Assembly (NCBI GenBank): GCA_003552075.1 | Contig: PUOJ01000027.1 | Span: forward strand, 1 to 36,073 | DNA: 36,073 nt | Origin: Bacteroidales bacterium | Lineage (GTDB): Bacteria > Bacteroidota > Bacteroidia > Bacteroidales > UBA7960 | Direction of reading: 5' to 3' | Shown: positions 20,656-30,760 of the stretch, piece after piece | How positions within the stretch are numbered: the first letter of the stretch is position 1 | Layout of the letters: every line of letters begins with the position of its first letter | Notes under the pieces: generated by a model | The model's input: only the letters and a program-made list of their open reading frames with translations | Told to the model about the DNA's origin: nothing | Databases searched by the model: none | Position numbers and translations under genes: made by a program

Positions 20656-22506
20656 TCACACGATCCCCAGCACTTCATTATACCTCGTCAATGCCTCCAG
20701 CACATTAGTGCGCACGTGGATGAAATCATCCACACCAGCATCCTTAAGCTTGTCAACCAGGTCTTTGGGGTTTCCAGCCACCACCACCTGGGTGTTGGGC
20801 GCCTCCTTTTTGATCTGGCTGGCTGCAGGAGCCAGCTCTTCGTACTCTTCATCGCTGCTGCAAAGCACCACGATGTGTGCGCCGGACTCCAGGGCAGCCT
20901 TCACCCCGCTTGCCACATCCGGGAAGCCCAGGTTGTCGATGATCGCATAGCCTGCCACGCCAAAGAAGTTCGAGCTGAACCCGGCACGTGCCTTACGCAT
21001 GGCAGGGTTTCCATAGGTAAAGAGAAATACGCGCGGAACATCCAGGCCCTTGCTGGCATGGTTTTCAACTGCCATACGCAAGGCCTCAAAAGCCTGTGCC
21101 CCACGATACTGACGCAAACCGGCAAGATCTGACAGCTTCGCGGTGGGCTCCACCTTGTCGAGCACCCGCTCCTCAGTGTTCGGGTAAAGGTTGGTGCCCA
21201 CAAACACCTGCTTGCGCATGGCAATGTCCATGTCGCGCTTCTGGCAAACCACTTCCACCGACTTGCGGATGAAGTCGGAGGCCACCGCCTGGATAAAGCC
21301 ACCCTGGTCTTCGGTCTGCAGGAAGAGGTCCCAGGCCGCCCTGGCAAGGGAATCGGTAAGGTTCTCGATATAATAGGATCCGGCAGCCGGGTCGGCCACC
21401 TTGTCGAAATAGGCCTCATTTTTCAGGATGATTTGTTGGTTGCGCGCCATCCGGAAAGAGAAGGGATCCGGTTTTTTGTAGCTGCTGTCGAACGGGCCGA
21501 CGGTCATGCTGTCGACGCCGCCGATCGATGCCGCCATGGCCTCGGTGGTTGTGCGCAGCATATTGACATAAGGATCGTATACGCTTTTATTCCAGCCGGA
21601 GGTTACGGCATGGATCTGCATCCGGCCATCCTCAGGAGAAGCACCCGCATACTGTTCCACGATCTTCGCCCAAAGCATCCGGATGGCCCGGATCTTTGCA
21701 ATCTCCATGAAATAAGCGGAGCCTATGGCCAAGGTGAACTGCAGCCGAGGCGTGATGTCTGCTACCGGAACACCCCTCGCGGTAAGCTGAGCCAGGTATT
21801 CGTTGCCCTGAGAGAGCGCGAAGGCGATCTCCTGCACGGCACTGCCCCCGGCATTGTGGATGTACTGGCCGTTGACACGGATGACAGCAAACCCGGGTAA
21901 GCGCGCTTTTGCTTTCTTCAGCAACTCAACCAGCTGATCCATGTCTTCATCCGCACCCTTGTGGAACTTTTTGTACAAAAGATAACGGCCCAAAGGGTCT
22001 GCGTTCAGCGAGCCCTTCGCATCTGCCGTGCCTGCAATGCCAGCAAGGTGATCGAGAAAGGCAGGGTCATACGTGCTTTGCAGAAAATGAACGGGTGTTT
22101 CTTCCATCCGAATGCCTTTTAACAGTTCGGCGAGGTCTTCTTTTGATCCTGGACCGGATACCATCAACCCCACGGACTGTGCCCCTTTGTCCAGCGCTTG
22201 ACGGGCGAGTGCATTGGCTTTCGCCGGATCGGTTTCTTCAAAGTCCTGGCGAATAGTCCAGTCGTTACCAGTCTTCTGGTTGCCCCGTGCATAAGGGGCC
22301 TCGCCGGGCAGGATGCCCACAGGCAGGAGGCCTGCCAGGTGTTCAGCGCGGTAATAAGGCCGCACCTTCAAACCCTCCGGGGTCCTCCAAATCAATTTCT
22401 TCTCATAGTCAGCCCCCTTCAGGTCAGCTTCTATCTTCTCCTCCCAGGCTGCCGTTGGCACGGGAGGGAACTGATCAAAGAGCGTGGTGTGCTTTTCCTG
22501 ATCCAT
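20656..22506 (-). CDS. mutA: Methylmalonyl-CoA mutase small subunit
   Basis: A 616-residue non-catalytic partner of MutB. It shares the mutase barrel (AIGSAYFMEIAKIRAIRMLWAKI, TSGWNKSVYDPYVNMLRTTTEAM, PAAGSYYIENLTDSLARAAW). It has lost the cobalamin motif: where MutB reads DGHDRGAK, the C-terminal domain reads YGNPAMRKARAGF, with no cobalt-ligand His. This loss defines the small subunit of heterodimeric mutases such as that of Propionibacterium. It lies first in a mutA-mutB pair. It is divergent from leuS across 440 bp, which contain a diverged A-like element in the mutA sense. Confidence 0.95.
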   Translation of the reverse strand: MDQEKHTTLFDQFPPVPTAAWEEKIEADLKGADYEKKLIWRTPEGLKVRPYYRAEHLAGLLPVGILPGEAPYARGNQKTGNDWTIRQDFEETDPAKANALARQALDKGAQSVGLMVSGPGSKEDLAELLKGIRMEETPVHFLQSTYDPAFLDHLAGIAGTADAKGSLNADPLGRYLLYKKFHKGADEDMDQLVELLKKAKARLPGFAVIRVNGQYIHNAGGSAVQEIAFALSQGNEYLAQLTARGVPVADITPRLQFTLAIGSAYFMEIAKIRAIRMLWAKIVEQYAGASPEDGRMQIHAVTSGWNKSVYDPYVNMLRTTTEAMAASIGGVDSMTVGPFDSSYKKPDPFSFRMARNQQIILKNEAYFDKVADPAAGSYYIENLTDSLARAAWDLFLQTEDQGGFIQAVASDFIRKSVEVVCQKRDMDIAMRKQVFVGTNLYPNTEERVLDKVEPTAKLSDLAGLRQYRGAQAFEALRMAVENHASKGLDVPRVFLFTYGNPAMRKARAGFSSNFFGVAGYAIIDNLGFPDVASGVKAALESGAHIVVLCSSDEEYEELAPAASQIKKEAPNTQVVVAGNPKDLVDKLKDAGVDDFIHVRTNVLEALTRYNEVLGIV

Positions 22507-22946
22507 AAATCAATCAAATTTTCAGGGTTAATATGCAGGATGTTGTCAACCTGCATGATCATCGGTTTATATTTTCGCGACGCCATGGCCTGCTGTGCAC
22601 TTCTTTTTCAGCTTTCTTGCAGTGGTTTTAGGCCGATGATATGGGCCTGCAACCAGGCTTTTGCCACTGTGCTGAAATGAACTGCCCTTGCAAGACGTCT
22701 CTCGCGCAATGCCCCCGCCTGTCTGTCAACGTCTTGTCATCAGAATGCATCATGCAGGTTAAAATCGCCCCAAAAATACAATAAAAATGGGAACATTTAG
22801 TAATTTCGCACAATCATATAAAAAGGGTGGTGACAGGATAAGGCATTGTGGCCCAGTGTTTCAGCATTTAATTGGAAGCAATGGCCCGTACGGACTAATC
22901 ACAGATGTCACCATCCTACAGAAATAAACCGCTAATACAGGATCAA
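22507..22946. promoter_or_regulatory. Divergent mutA/leuS gap with two inverted repeats
   Basis: The 440-bp gap holds no convincing gene. An imperfect hairpin spans 22606-22677: TTTCAGC 22606-22612 pairs with GCTGAAA 22671-22677, and CAGTGG 22620-22625 pairs with CCACTG 22664-22669. A second inverted repeat pairs CAAGACGT 22691-22698 with ACGTCTTG 22729-22736. The first contains GCAAGAAAGC and AGCAGGCC in the mutA sense, echoing the core and tail of the A element. Possible -7 boxes are TATTTTTG (minus, 22778-22771) and TAATTTCG (plus, 22801-22808), neither with a clear -33 partner. Confidence 0.4.
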
Positions 22947-25706
22947 ATGGAGTACAATTTTCGGGAAGTAGAGCCGCGCTGGCAGGCCTACTGGAAGGAG
23001 CACAAAACCTATCGCGTGTATGCAGACAAGGAAAAACCCAAGTACTATGTGCTGGATATGTTTCCCTATCCGTCGGGTGCCGGCCTGCATGTGGGCCACC
23101 CCCTGGGATACATTGCCTCAGACATCTATGCCAGGTATAAGCGCCAACGTGGTTTCAACGTGTTGCATCCGATGGGTTACGATGCCTTTGGCCTGCCCGC
23201 TGAGCAGTATGCCATCCAAACTGGTCAGCACCCTGAGGTGACCACCGAAAACAACATCCGGCGTTACAGGGAGCAGCTCGATAAGATCGGCTTTAGCTTT
23301 GACTGGGACCGGGAGGTAAGGACCTGTGATCCATCCTATTATAAATGGACCCAGTGGACCTTCATCCAGCTGTTTTCCCATTATTATAATTACAAGACAC
23401 AAAAGGCTGAACCCATTGCCGGACTTGAACGCCAGTTTGCACACAGCGGCAATGTGGACGTAAATGCTGCCTGCGGCGAGGTGACACGCTTCACTGCGGT
23501 GGAGTGGCTCAAGATGGACGAAAAGCAGAAGCGCGAGGTGCTGATGCATTACCGGCTGGCTTACCAGGCCGACACCTTTGTGAACTGGTGCCCAAAGCTG
23601 GGTACGGTGCTAGCCAATGATGAGGTGAGGGAGGGACTGTCTGTCCGCGGCGGCCATCCAGTAGAACGCAAACGGATGAAACAGTGGTTTTTGCGCATTA
23701 CGGCCTATGCCGATCGTCTGCTCGACGGACTGGAGGAACTGGCGTGGAGCGAGTCACTCAAGGAAATGCAGCGCAATTGGATTGGTCGTTCCGAGGGAGC
23801 AACCATCTTCTTCGGCCTCAAAGACCACAGGGAAAAGATCGAGGTGTTCACCACCCGACCCGACACAGTGTTTGGCGCCACCTTCATGGTGCTCGCCCCG
23901 GAGCACGTCCTGGTGAAAAAGATCACCACGAAGGATTACCAGCAGCAGGTGGATGCCTATGTGGCCGCTGCCGCGGGAAAGTCGGACGTGGAACGCATGT
24001 CAGAGGTCAAGACCGTCTCAGGCCAGTTTACCGGAGGCTACGCCGTACATCCGTTCAGCGGCGAACCCATCCCAGTATATATCGCCGATTATGTACTTGC
24101 CGGATATGGCACCGGGGCCATCATGGCCGTGCCGGGTCACGACAGCCGGGACCATGCCTTTGCCAGACATTTCGGACTGCCCATCGTCGAAGTCGTCACC
24201 GGGGGCGATGTCTCCGAAGGGTCGCACGACGACAAGGAAGGCACACTTGTCAACAGCGATTTCATGGATGGAATGGACGTGCCCACGGCCATCCGCACGG
24301 TTATCCAACACCTGGAAAGCAAAGGCATCGGAGAGAGAAAAATAAACTACCGCCTGCGTGACGCCATTTTCAGCCGGCAGCGCTACTGGGGAGAGCCCTT
24401 CCCTGTTTACTACAAGGAGGGCGTGCCTTATGTCCTCCCGGAGTCGGCACTGCCGCTGGAGCTGCCTCCCGTTGACAAGTACCTGCCGACGGAGAGTGGC
24501 GAGCCACCGCTGGCCCGGGCCAAAAACTGGGAAACCGAAGAGGGGTATCCGCTGGAATGCAACACAATGCCTGGATTTGCAGGGTCCAGCGCCTACTACA
24601 TCCGCTATATGGACCCGCACAACGACCAGGAGCTGGTGTCGCAGGATGCCGTGAGCTATTGGGAAAACGTCGACCTGTATATCGGGGGCGCCGAACACGC
24701 CACAGGGCACCTGATCTATGCACGCTTCTGGAACAAATTCCTCTGCGACACTGGTGTGGTGGTCAGGGATGAACCCTTCAAAAAGCTGATCAACCAGGGC
24801 ATGATACAGGGGCGCTCCAACTTTGTATACAGGGAAAAAGGGCGAAACCGCTTCATCTCCCACGGACTGAAAGACCAGTATGACACGATGCCCATACACG
24901 TGGACGTGCACATCGTGGAGAACGACATCCTGGACATCAACGCGTTCCGGCAATGGAACCCGGAATACAAGGAGGCGGAGTTCGTACTGGAGGACGGCCA
25001 GTACATCTGCGGCTGGGAGGTGGAAAAGATGTCGAAGTCCTTTCATAACGTGGTCAACCCCGACGACCTCATCGAAAAATATGGTGCCGACACCCTTCGA
25101 CTGTATGAAATGTTCCTCGGGCCCCTGGAGCAGGCCAAGCCCTGGGACACCCAGGGAATCGAAGGGGTGTTCCGCTTTATCCGAAAGTTATGGCGCCTTT
25201 ATCATAAAAACAGTACCTTTATTGTATCTGATGATCCCGCCAGCGACAAGGAGAAAAAAGCCCTGCACAAGTGCATCAGGAAGGTGAGCGAGGACATTGA
25301 AAGGTTTTCCTTTAATACGGCCGTGAGTGCCTTTATGGTATGCGTGAACGAGCTCACAGACCTGCACTGCAACAAGCGGGAGGTCCTGGAACCGCTGGCC
25401 ATCATGGTGGCCTCCTTTGCGCCCCATATCGGCGAAGAGCTCTGGCATCTGCTGGGTCACAAAGAGAGTGTGGCCGTGGCACGCTTCCCCGAGTGGGAAG
25501 AAAAGTACGTACGCGACGACCAGGTGTTGTACCCCGTATCCTTCAATGGCAAAACCCGCTTCAAGATGGAGCTGCCGGCCGGAATGAGCAAGGAAGAGGT
25601 GGAGAAGGCCGTACTCGAAGCCCCGGATGCGCAAAAGTGGCTGGATGGCAAAGCACCCAAGAAGGTGATCGTGGTGCCGGGGAAGATTGTGAATGTGGTC
25701 ATTTAG
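22947..25706 (+). CDS. leuS: Leucyl-tRNA synthetase
   Basis: A 919-residue class I synthetase charging tRNA-Leu. The HIGH-type motif HVGH is at 48-51 ([17 protein letters not shown]) and KMSKS is in [31 protein letters not shown]. The CP1 editing domain includes [19 protein letters not shown] and [19 protein letters not shown]. An insertion before KMSKS ([15 protein letters not shown] to [13 protein letters not shown]) has the form I know from Bacteroidota LeuRS. I chose ATG 22947 because [16 protein letters not shown] is the usual N terminus; an ATG at 22905 would add 14 residues. Repeat modules begin 26 bp after the stop. Confidence 0.96.
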   Translation: MEYNFREVEPRWQAYWKEHKTYRVYADKEKPKYYVLDMFPYPSGAGLHVGHPLGYIASDIYARYKRQRGFNVLHPMGYDAFGLPAEQYAIQTGQHPEVTTENNIRRYREQLDKIGFSFDWDREVRTCDPSYYKWTQWTFIQLFSHYYNYKTQKAEPIAGLERQFAHSGNVDVNAACGEVTRFTAVEWLKMDEKQKREVLMHYRLAYQADTFVNWCPKLGTVLANDEVREGLSVRGGHPVERKRMKQWFLRITAYADRLLDGLEELAWSESLKEMQRNWIGRSEGATIFFGLKDHREKIEVFTTRPDTVFGATFMVLAPEHVLVKKITTKDYQQQVDAYVAAAAGKSDVERMSEVKTVSGQFTGGYAVHPFSGEPIPVYIADYVLAGYGTGAIMAVPGHDSRDHAFARHFGLPIVEVVTGGDVSEGSHDDKEGTLVNSDFMDGMDVPTAIRTVIQHLESKGIGERKINYRLRDAIFSRQRYWGEPFPVYYKEGVPYVLPESALPLELPPVDKYLPTESGEPPLARAKNWETEEGYPLECNTMPGFAGSSAYYIRYMDPHNDQELVSQDAVSYWENVDLYIGGAEHATGHLIYARFWNKFLCDTGVVVRDEPFKKLINQGMIQGRSNFVYREKGRNRFISHGLKDQYDTMPIHVDVHIVENDILDINAFRQWNPEYKEAEFVLEDGQYICGWEVEKMSKSFHNVVNPDDLIEKYGADTLRLYEMFLGPLEQAKPWDTQGIEGVFRFIRKLWRLYHKNSTFIVSDDPASDKEKKALHKCIRKVSEDIERFSFNTAVSAFMVCVNELTDLHCNKREVLEPLAIMVASFAPHIGEELWHLLGHKESVAVARFPEWEEKYVRDDQVLYPVSFNGKTRFKMELPAGMSKEEVEKAVLEAPDAQKWLDGKAPKKVIVVPGKIVNVVI

Positions 25707-25731
25707 GGGGTGTTGCCGGGAGATGGGAGGA

Positions 25732-25862
25732 TGAAGTAAGAAGTAGGCAGTAAGCAGTAAGAAGGCTGTTGGCTTTTAGCTTTTGGCTGTTGGCAAGAAA
25801 GTTCTGCGGGTTGTTTTGATTCACCTGCTCTGTTTGCCAAAAGCTAATAGCTAAAAGCTAAC
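25732..25862 (+). repeat. B and A modules between leuS and the lipoprotein gene
   Basis: In the sense of transcription, B comes first (25732-25765: AGTAAGA, AGTAGGC, AGTAAGC, AGTAAGA). The A left arm follows (25764-25798: GCTGTTG, GCTTTTA, GCTTTTG, GCTGTTG, core GCAAGAAA). After 35 bp of spacer comes the A right arm (25836-25862: GCCAAAA, GCTAATA, GCTAAAA, GCTAAC). The 30 bp at 25736-25765 are identical to the reverse complement of 30942-30971. A C array follows at once. Confidence 0.75.
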
Positions 25863-25868
25863 GGAAGA

Positions 25869-25948
25869 CCTTTCGACCTTTCGTCTTTTTGTCTTTTCGT
25901 CCTATCGACTTTTTGCCCTTTTGTCCTTTCGTCCTTTTGCCCTTTTGC
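25869..25948 (+). repeat. C-type octamer array before the lipoprotein gene
   Basis: Ten octamers run in phase: CCTTTCGA, CCTTTCGT, CTTTTTGT, CTTTTCGT, CCTATCGA, CTTTTTGC, CCTTTTGT, CCTTTCGT, CCTTTTGC, CCTTTTGC. The array ends 18 bp before the ATG at 25967. It is the longest C array in the window. Unit, phase and orientation match the array before hutI. Confidence 0.85.
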
Positions 25949-25966
25949 CACCACAAACCAACCAGT

Positions 25967-26392
25967 ATGAAAACAAAAAAAACCAAAAAAGCTGCCCTGT
26001 TGCTACTGGCCCTCCTGTCGGCTGCCCTCTTGTGGTCTTGCGACAGCGACGACGATGATGAGCGGAGCAAATTCACCGGGCGCTACGAGGTGGAGGAGCA
26101 AAGCCTGGAAACCTATTCCTCCCGGCCGGATTATGAGGTCAGCATCATCAGGGACACCGGGAGTCAGTCACTGGTCATCATCACTAATTTCTATAATTAT
26201 GATTTAGACGTTTACGCACGCGTAGACGGCAACCAGCTCTTCGTGGAGGAGGAGATTCAGGGTCTTTTTGAGTTCAACGGCTCCGGCACGCTCAGCGGAA
26301 CTGTCATCACGCTGGATTATACCGTAACCTCTGTATCGGGCGACACCGGGGTTTTTGACCGTTTACGTGCGGAGATGGTACGCAAAGACTGA
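25967..26392 (+). CDS. Small acidic-tagged lipoprotein, unknown function
   Basis: A 141-residue predicted lipoprotein. A Lys-rich start (MKTKKTKKAA) and hydrophobic core end in lipobox LLWSC (Cys25). The residues after the Cys are DSDDDDE. A Ser/Asp-rich cluster directly after the lipidated Cys is the kind of export signal described for surface lipoproteins in Bacteroidota, so surface display is plausible. The remaining ~110 residues look all-beta (YEVEEQSLETY, YEVSIIRDTGSQSLVIITNFY, GSGTLSGTVITLDYTVTSVSGD), like small lipocalin-type proteins, but I do not recognise a named family. The start at 25967 is set by the signal peptide; upstream in-frame codons lie inside the octamer array. Confidence 0.75.
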   Translation: MKTKKTKKAALLLLALLSAALLWSCDSDDDDERSKFTGRYEVEEQSLETYSSRPDYEVSIIRDTGSQSLVIITNFYNYDLDVYARVDGNQLFVEEEIQGLFEFNGSGTLSGTVITLDYTVTSVSGDTGVFDRLRAEMVRKD

Positions 26393-26533
26393 AATTCACA
26401 TTGCGCCCAATCTCGAGGTTCTTCCGGGGGGAATGATTGTTTTTCTGCCCAGCATAACATGCAGCGCTCTTTATTTTGAACCCACGCACGCCCCCGTGGT
26501 TTTAGAAGATCACCCAGGTTGCCGCCCGCACGA

Positions 26534-26603
26534 CAACCACGAAGTGGTTGAATATGAATTACCCCGAACGAAGTTCAGGGTTATGAACGAAGTTCAGTGT
26601 TAT
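26534..26603. repeat. P-type two-hairpin palindromic element (site 1)
   Basis: Stem 1 is CAACCAC-GAA-GTGGTTG (26534-26550). The linker AATATGAATTA (26551-26561) leads into stem 2, ACCCCGAAC-GAA-GTTCAGGGT (26561-26581, one C/A mismatch). The 19-bp unit containing GAACGAAGTTC is duplicated in tandem (26566-26584 and 26585-26603, one mismatch). The preceding CACGA and the linker match those at 32685-33070, where the stems have other sequences. It lies in the 285-bp convergent gap between the lipoprotein gene and groEL. Confidence 0.7.
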
Positions 26604-26614
26604 TCCAGGGCTAC

Positions 26615-26655
26615 AAAAAAAAGACGAACCTCCAACAGGAAGCCCGTCTTTTTTT
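26615..26655 (-). terminator. groEL terminator
   Basis: On the groEL strand the RNA folds as GACGGGCUUCC, loop UGUU, GGAGGUUCGUC. All 11 positions pair if G-U wobbles are allowed. It is flanked by A7 before and U8 after. On the other strand the wobbles become mismatches, so the hairpin is polarised for groEL. It ends 22 bp after the groEL stop codon. Confidence 0.8.
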
Positions 26656-26677
26656 ATATTGGAAGCGAATGATTGTC

Positions 26678-28342
<1,665 letters not shown>

Positions 28343-28363
28343 TCAAATTTGTTTACTTGTTGA

Positions 28364-28642
28364 TTAAATTACCGCATACACGTCTGATTCACGCATGATG
28401 AGATAATCTTTCCCTTCGAAGGTCAGCTCGGTTCCGGCGTACTTGCCATACAGCACCTTGTCGCCCTCCTTCAGGGTAACCGGGTTGTCTTTGGTACCTT
28501 CGCCAACGGCTACTACGCTACCCATTTGTGGCTTTTCTTTTGCGGTATCCGGAATGATGATTCCACCGGATGTTTTCTCTTCAGCCGGTGCAGGCTCAAC
28601 CAATACGCGATCTGCCAGGGGTTTGATGTTTACTTTTGCCAT
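28364..28642 (-). CDS. groES: Co-chaperonin GroES
   Basis: A 92-residue GroES, the heptameric lid of the GroEL chamber. The opening [36 protein letters not shown] contains the mobile loop (about 15-32), whose hydrophobic GGIII segment contacts Gro[32 protein letters not shown] completes the fold. Length is typical. It is first in the groES-groEL pair and is separated from secG by a strong terminator, so a separate promoter is expected; a candidate is at 28774-28803. Confidence 0.98.
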   Translation of the reverse strand: MAKVNIKPLADRVLVEPAPAEEKTSGGIIIPDTAKEKPQMGSVVAVGEGTKDNPVTLKEGDKVLYGKYAGTELTFEGKDYLIMRESDVYAVI

Positions 28643-28773
28643 GTTTTTTTTCTTTTAACTGGTTAGACAATTATGATTGTACGAATGAAATGCAAGAAGC
28701 AAGCATGCCTTTCACATGCCAACAGCCACGTTTCACATATTGTGCCAAAGGGAAAAAATGCCGTATGTGTTGA

Positions 28774-28803
28774 CAAATTAGCATATTTCATGTGGGTACA
28801 AAA
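28774..28803 (-). promoter_or_regulatory. Candidate groES promoter
   Basis: On the minus strand, TTTTG (28803-28799) is followed after 18 bp by TAATTTG (28780-28774). This resembles the TTTG / TAnnTTTG promoter with one spacer base missing in the -7 box. It would give a groES leader of about 125 nt. It lies just after the secG terminator, where a groESL promoter is needed. Confidence 0.4.
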
Positions 28804-28841
28804 AAAAAGTGTCAGAATGGTATGCCATTCTGACACTTTTT
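28804..28841. terminator. Terminator after secG
   Basis: A perfect 17-bp stem with a TATG loop: AAAAAGTGTCAGAATGG at 28804-28820 pairs with 28825-28841. On the secG strand it ends in a run of Ts (28808-28798 region), 22 bp after the stop codon. The flanking A and T runs make it potentially bidirectional. It insulates groESL from the secG transcript. Confidence 0.85.
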
Positions 28842-28862
28842 GCAGGTTATTCTGCAGGAATA

Positions 28863-29234
28863 TTAATTTTCAGGGTCAAATGGATCTGCGTCCTGTATAT
28901 CTTCGACCTCCATGTCGATCGGTTCATCCATGACCTGTGTCCGGTCAAAGTCGCGGCGCGACACGCGCTCAATCACTTCGCTTTCAGGGCCTGCAGCCAT
29001 TTGGCCCCGCGGGATCACAAAGGAGGTGGACAGGGTCAGCACCAGCAGGATGATGGCAAGCGTCCATGTAGCTTTTTCAAGGAAGTCGGTTGTTTTCCTG
29101 ACACCCATCACCTGGTTGGAAGAAGAAAAGTTGGAAGCCAGTCCGCCACCCTTGGCATTCTGAACCAGTACAATCATCACCAGCAAAATGCAGGTGATGA
29201 AAATCAATACGGATAATAATACAAAAGCACCCAT
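28863..29234 (-). CDS. secG: SecG protein-translocase subunit
   Basis: A 123-residue inner-membrane subunit that assists SecYEG-SecA protein export. It has two helices (about 4-25 and 54-75) joined by the family's signature loop LVQNAKGGGLASNFSSSNQVMGVRKTTDFLEKATW. A long acidic tail (about 85-123, ending EVEDIQDADPFDPEN) extends beyond the E. coli length, as is usual in Bacteroidota. It starts 3 bp after the TPR-like gene's stop, so the two are co-transcribed. A strong terminator follows. Confidence 0.95.
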   Translation of the reverse strand: MGAFVLLSVLIFITCILLVMIVLVQNAKGGGLASNFSSSNQVMGVRKTTDFLEKATWTLAIILLVLTLSTSFVIPRGQMAAGPESEVIERVSRRDFDRTQVMDEPIDMEVEDIQDADPFDPEN

Positions 29235-29237
29235 TAT

Positions 29238-29945
29238 TTAGTCAGTTTTGTTGTTTTCTTTTGAGACAGCCTCAATTTTTTTTGCAAAGTAACTGCTTTT
29301 TTCCGGAAACTTCAAACTTAATTTCTTAAAAATGCCAATAGCACGGGCTGTTTTTCCTTGCCTGGCCAACACATCGGCCAGGGTTTCACTGATCATATCC
29401 TCAGGTTCTTCGAGACTTTCCGGGGCAAAGTCTCCTTCCGGGATGTCGTCTCTCGGGGCACTGATTCGCGGCTCGTTTTCGATAAATCGATTAATGATCT
29501 CCAGCTGGGCCGCACGGTCTTTTGATGATTTGGCCGCATGCCCCGCCCTGGTGCCGGGACCCTTTGTGCCAGCCTCAGGCTGAGGGCTGCCCGGCAGCTC
29601 ATGGCCTTCCTGCTTGTTATCCCCTGGCATTGTGCTTTTTTGCCGCTGTTGATCATCCGGCTGTTGTTGTCCTCCGGCCCGTCCCCCTATCCTGGGTGCC
29701 CGGTCACTGAGAATATCCCGGAAGGCGACAGGATCAGGAGCAACGGCCGCAGCTTTGTTTACAGCCTCTTCAAACCCGGGCTTGTCAAGTTTTTTAAGCG
29801 CCTTGGCATACATCATCCGCAAAGGCTGCGACCAGGGCTGTTTTTTCAACTCCCTTTCCAGCAGCCTCAAGGCCCTTTTGTCCAGGTCCCGCCGTTGCAA
29901 TATAATTTCCGTCAATCTGTTCACATCCATATCATTTAATCTCAT
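29238..29945 (-). CDS. TPR-like helical protein between lptE and secG
   Basis: A 235-residue, mostly helical, very charged protein. The N-terminal ~85 residues form helical pairs (LTEIILQRRDLDKRALRLLERELKKQPWSQPLRMMYAKALKKL). A low-complexity Gln/Gly/Pro middle (about 90-145) follows. The C terminus has a TPR-like pair (MISETLADVLARQGKTARAIGIFKKLSLKFPEKSSYFAKKIEAV). No enzyme motif is seen. A gene of this kind at this position is common in Bacteroidota, but its function is unknown to me. I chose ATG 29945; ATG 29930 is also possible, and the GTG at 29987 adds residues without support. It precedes secG by 3 bp. Confidence 0.78.
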   Translation of the reverse strand: MRLNDMDVNRLTEIILQRRDLDKRALRLLERELKKQPWSQPLRMMYAKALKKLDKPGFEEAVNKAAAVAPDPVAFRDILSDRAPRIGGRAGGQQQPDDQQRQKSTMPGDNKQEGHELPGSPQPEAGTKGPGTRAGHAAKSSKDRAAQLEIINRFIENEPRISAPRDDIPEGDFAPESLEEPEDMISETLADVLARQGKTARAIGIFKKLSLKFPEKSSYFAKKIEAVSKENNKTD

Positions 29946-30217
29946 AAGCCAATCATCGGGCCATCCAAAGGCGGGGACTTTAAGCACCCAGGGAAATTTA
30001 AGGCAGCTGACAGCTCAAACCCTTTGTCAGCAAATCTTAAGCCTGAATGTACGCAACCCTTTGCAGACTGATATCCCCACAACACATCCGCCCTTTCACC
30101 CATATACATGTCTTAAACTGACAAGCAAAGCGCTCCCTCACGGAGCATGTGTTGAACGAATTAGAAGCATTTGGGATTACAAACGGTTGAAATCAGACTT
30201 GCAAACCCCAAACCTGC
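29946..30217 (-). other. lptE to TPR-gene gap, no gene seen
   Basis: These 272 bp hold no coding region I can support on either strand and none of the heptad families found in other co-directional gaps. One 7-bp inverted repeat (GCTGACA 30006-30012, TGTCAGC 30025-30031) could form a hairpin about 60 bp before the TPR gene. It lacks a T-run, so it is not a convincing terminator. Confidence 0.45.
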
Positions 30218-30727
30218 TTACCAGTTCACCACGGCCTGGTTGAAAATGTCCTGAGCCAGCTCTTCGGTGATCCTGTCAATGGCATCATTTTCAACCTCTG
30301 CAAGGCTTCTGTTGCTGTCGTAATCATAATATCTCGAAAAAGTCCGCTCAAAATCTGCATCCTGATCATATTCATTCAGGAAGGTCACCCGCACCGTGAT
30401 GGTCAGCCTGTTCATCCTGGCGCGGTCATCATCGCCAAGGGCAATAGGTTCTGTTCGGTAGCCAGTGATTGCACCTTCAAAGTGCAGGTCACCAACACCT
30501 TCGATCAGCGTCAGGTTGGTCTGCCGCATGAACATGTCCTGCAACTCATCGGTAAAGCGCTGGCTCAAGGTAGGTTGTACCAGGCTGGCATCGTTGGGGA
30601 AGTGCGCCACCGAAATGGTTTCCGCCTGCGGGGGGATGCTTGCTCCAGTGAATGAATACACTCCGCAGCCTGCAGAAAAAACTGCCAGGAGAAAAATGAT
30701 CAAATATGTTCTAATTTTCAGGTACAT
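30218..30727 (-). CDS. lptE: LptE-like LPS-assembly lipoprotein
   Basis: A 169-residue lipoprotein that in the family plugs the LptD barrel and helps place lipopolysaccharide in the outer leaflet. The signal ends in lipobox FSAGC (Cys21), followed by the typical GVYSFTGASIPPQAETISVAHFPN. A core with LTLIEGVGDLHFEGAITGYRTEPIAL and the C-terminal helix AIDRITEELAQDIFNQAVVNW follow. These match Bacteroidota LptE. It sits downstream of the sigma-54 activator and upstream of the TPR-like gene and secG, all on one strand. A C-type octamer array lies 34 bp before the ATG. Confidence 0.9.
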   Translation of the reverse strand: MYLKIRTYLIIFLLAVFSAGCGVYSFTGASIPPQAETISVAHFPNDASLVQPTLSQRFTDELQDMFMRQTNLTLIEGVGDLHFEGAITGYRTEPIALGDDDRARMNRLTITVRVTFLNEYDQDADFERTFSRYYDYDSNRSLAEVENDAIDRITEELAQDIFNQAVVNW

Positions 30728-30760
30728 TGGATGATCTGCTTCAAGTGTTTACATCATGTT

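Noticed and set aside
20436-20950. Open frames coding Tyr/Phe/Leu/Pro/Thr/Ser repeats
   Set aside because: Heptamer DNA without stops reads open in every frame. They overlap mutA in antisense and show no protein features.
22628-22813. 61-codon minus-strand open frame in the mutA/leuS gap
   Set aside because: It overlaps the inverted repeats and has no recognisable features or start signals.
22606-22946. T-box leader upstream of leuS
   Set aside because: No T-box core sequence, specifier loop with a Leu codon or terminator/antiterminator pair is visible, and T-boxes are not expected in Bacteroidota.
24018-25046. 342-codon open frame antisense to leuS
   Set aside because: It is wholly inside leuS, has no family similarity, and is explained by codon bias on the opposite strand. 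The long antisense frames over fumC, fumA, mutB and pheT were rejected for the same reason.
28643-28803. CIRCE/HrcA operator upstream of groES
   Set aside because: No TTAGCACTC-N9-GAGTGCTAA inverted repeat is present.
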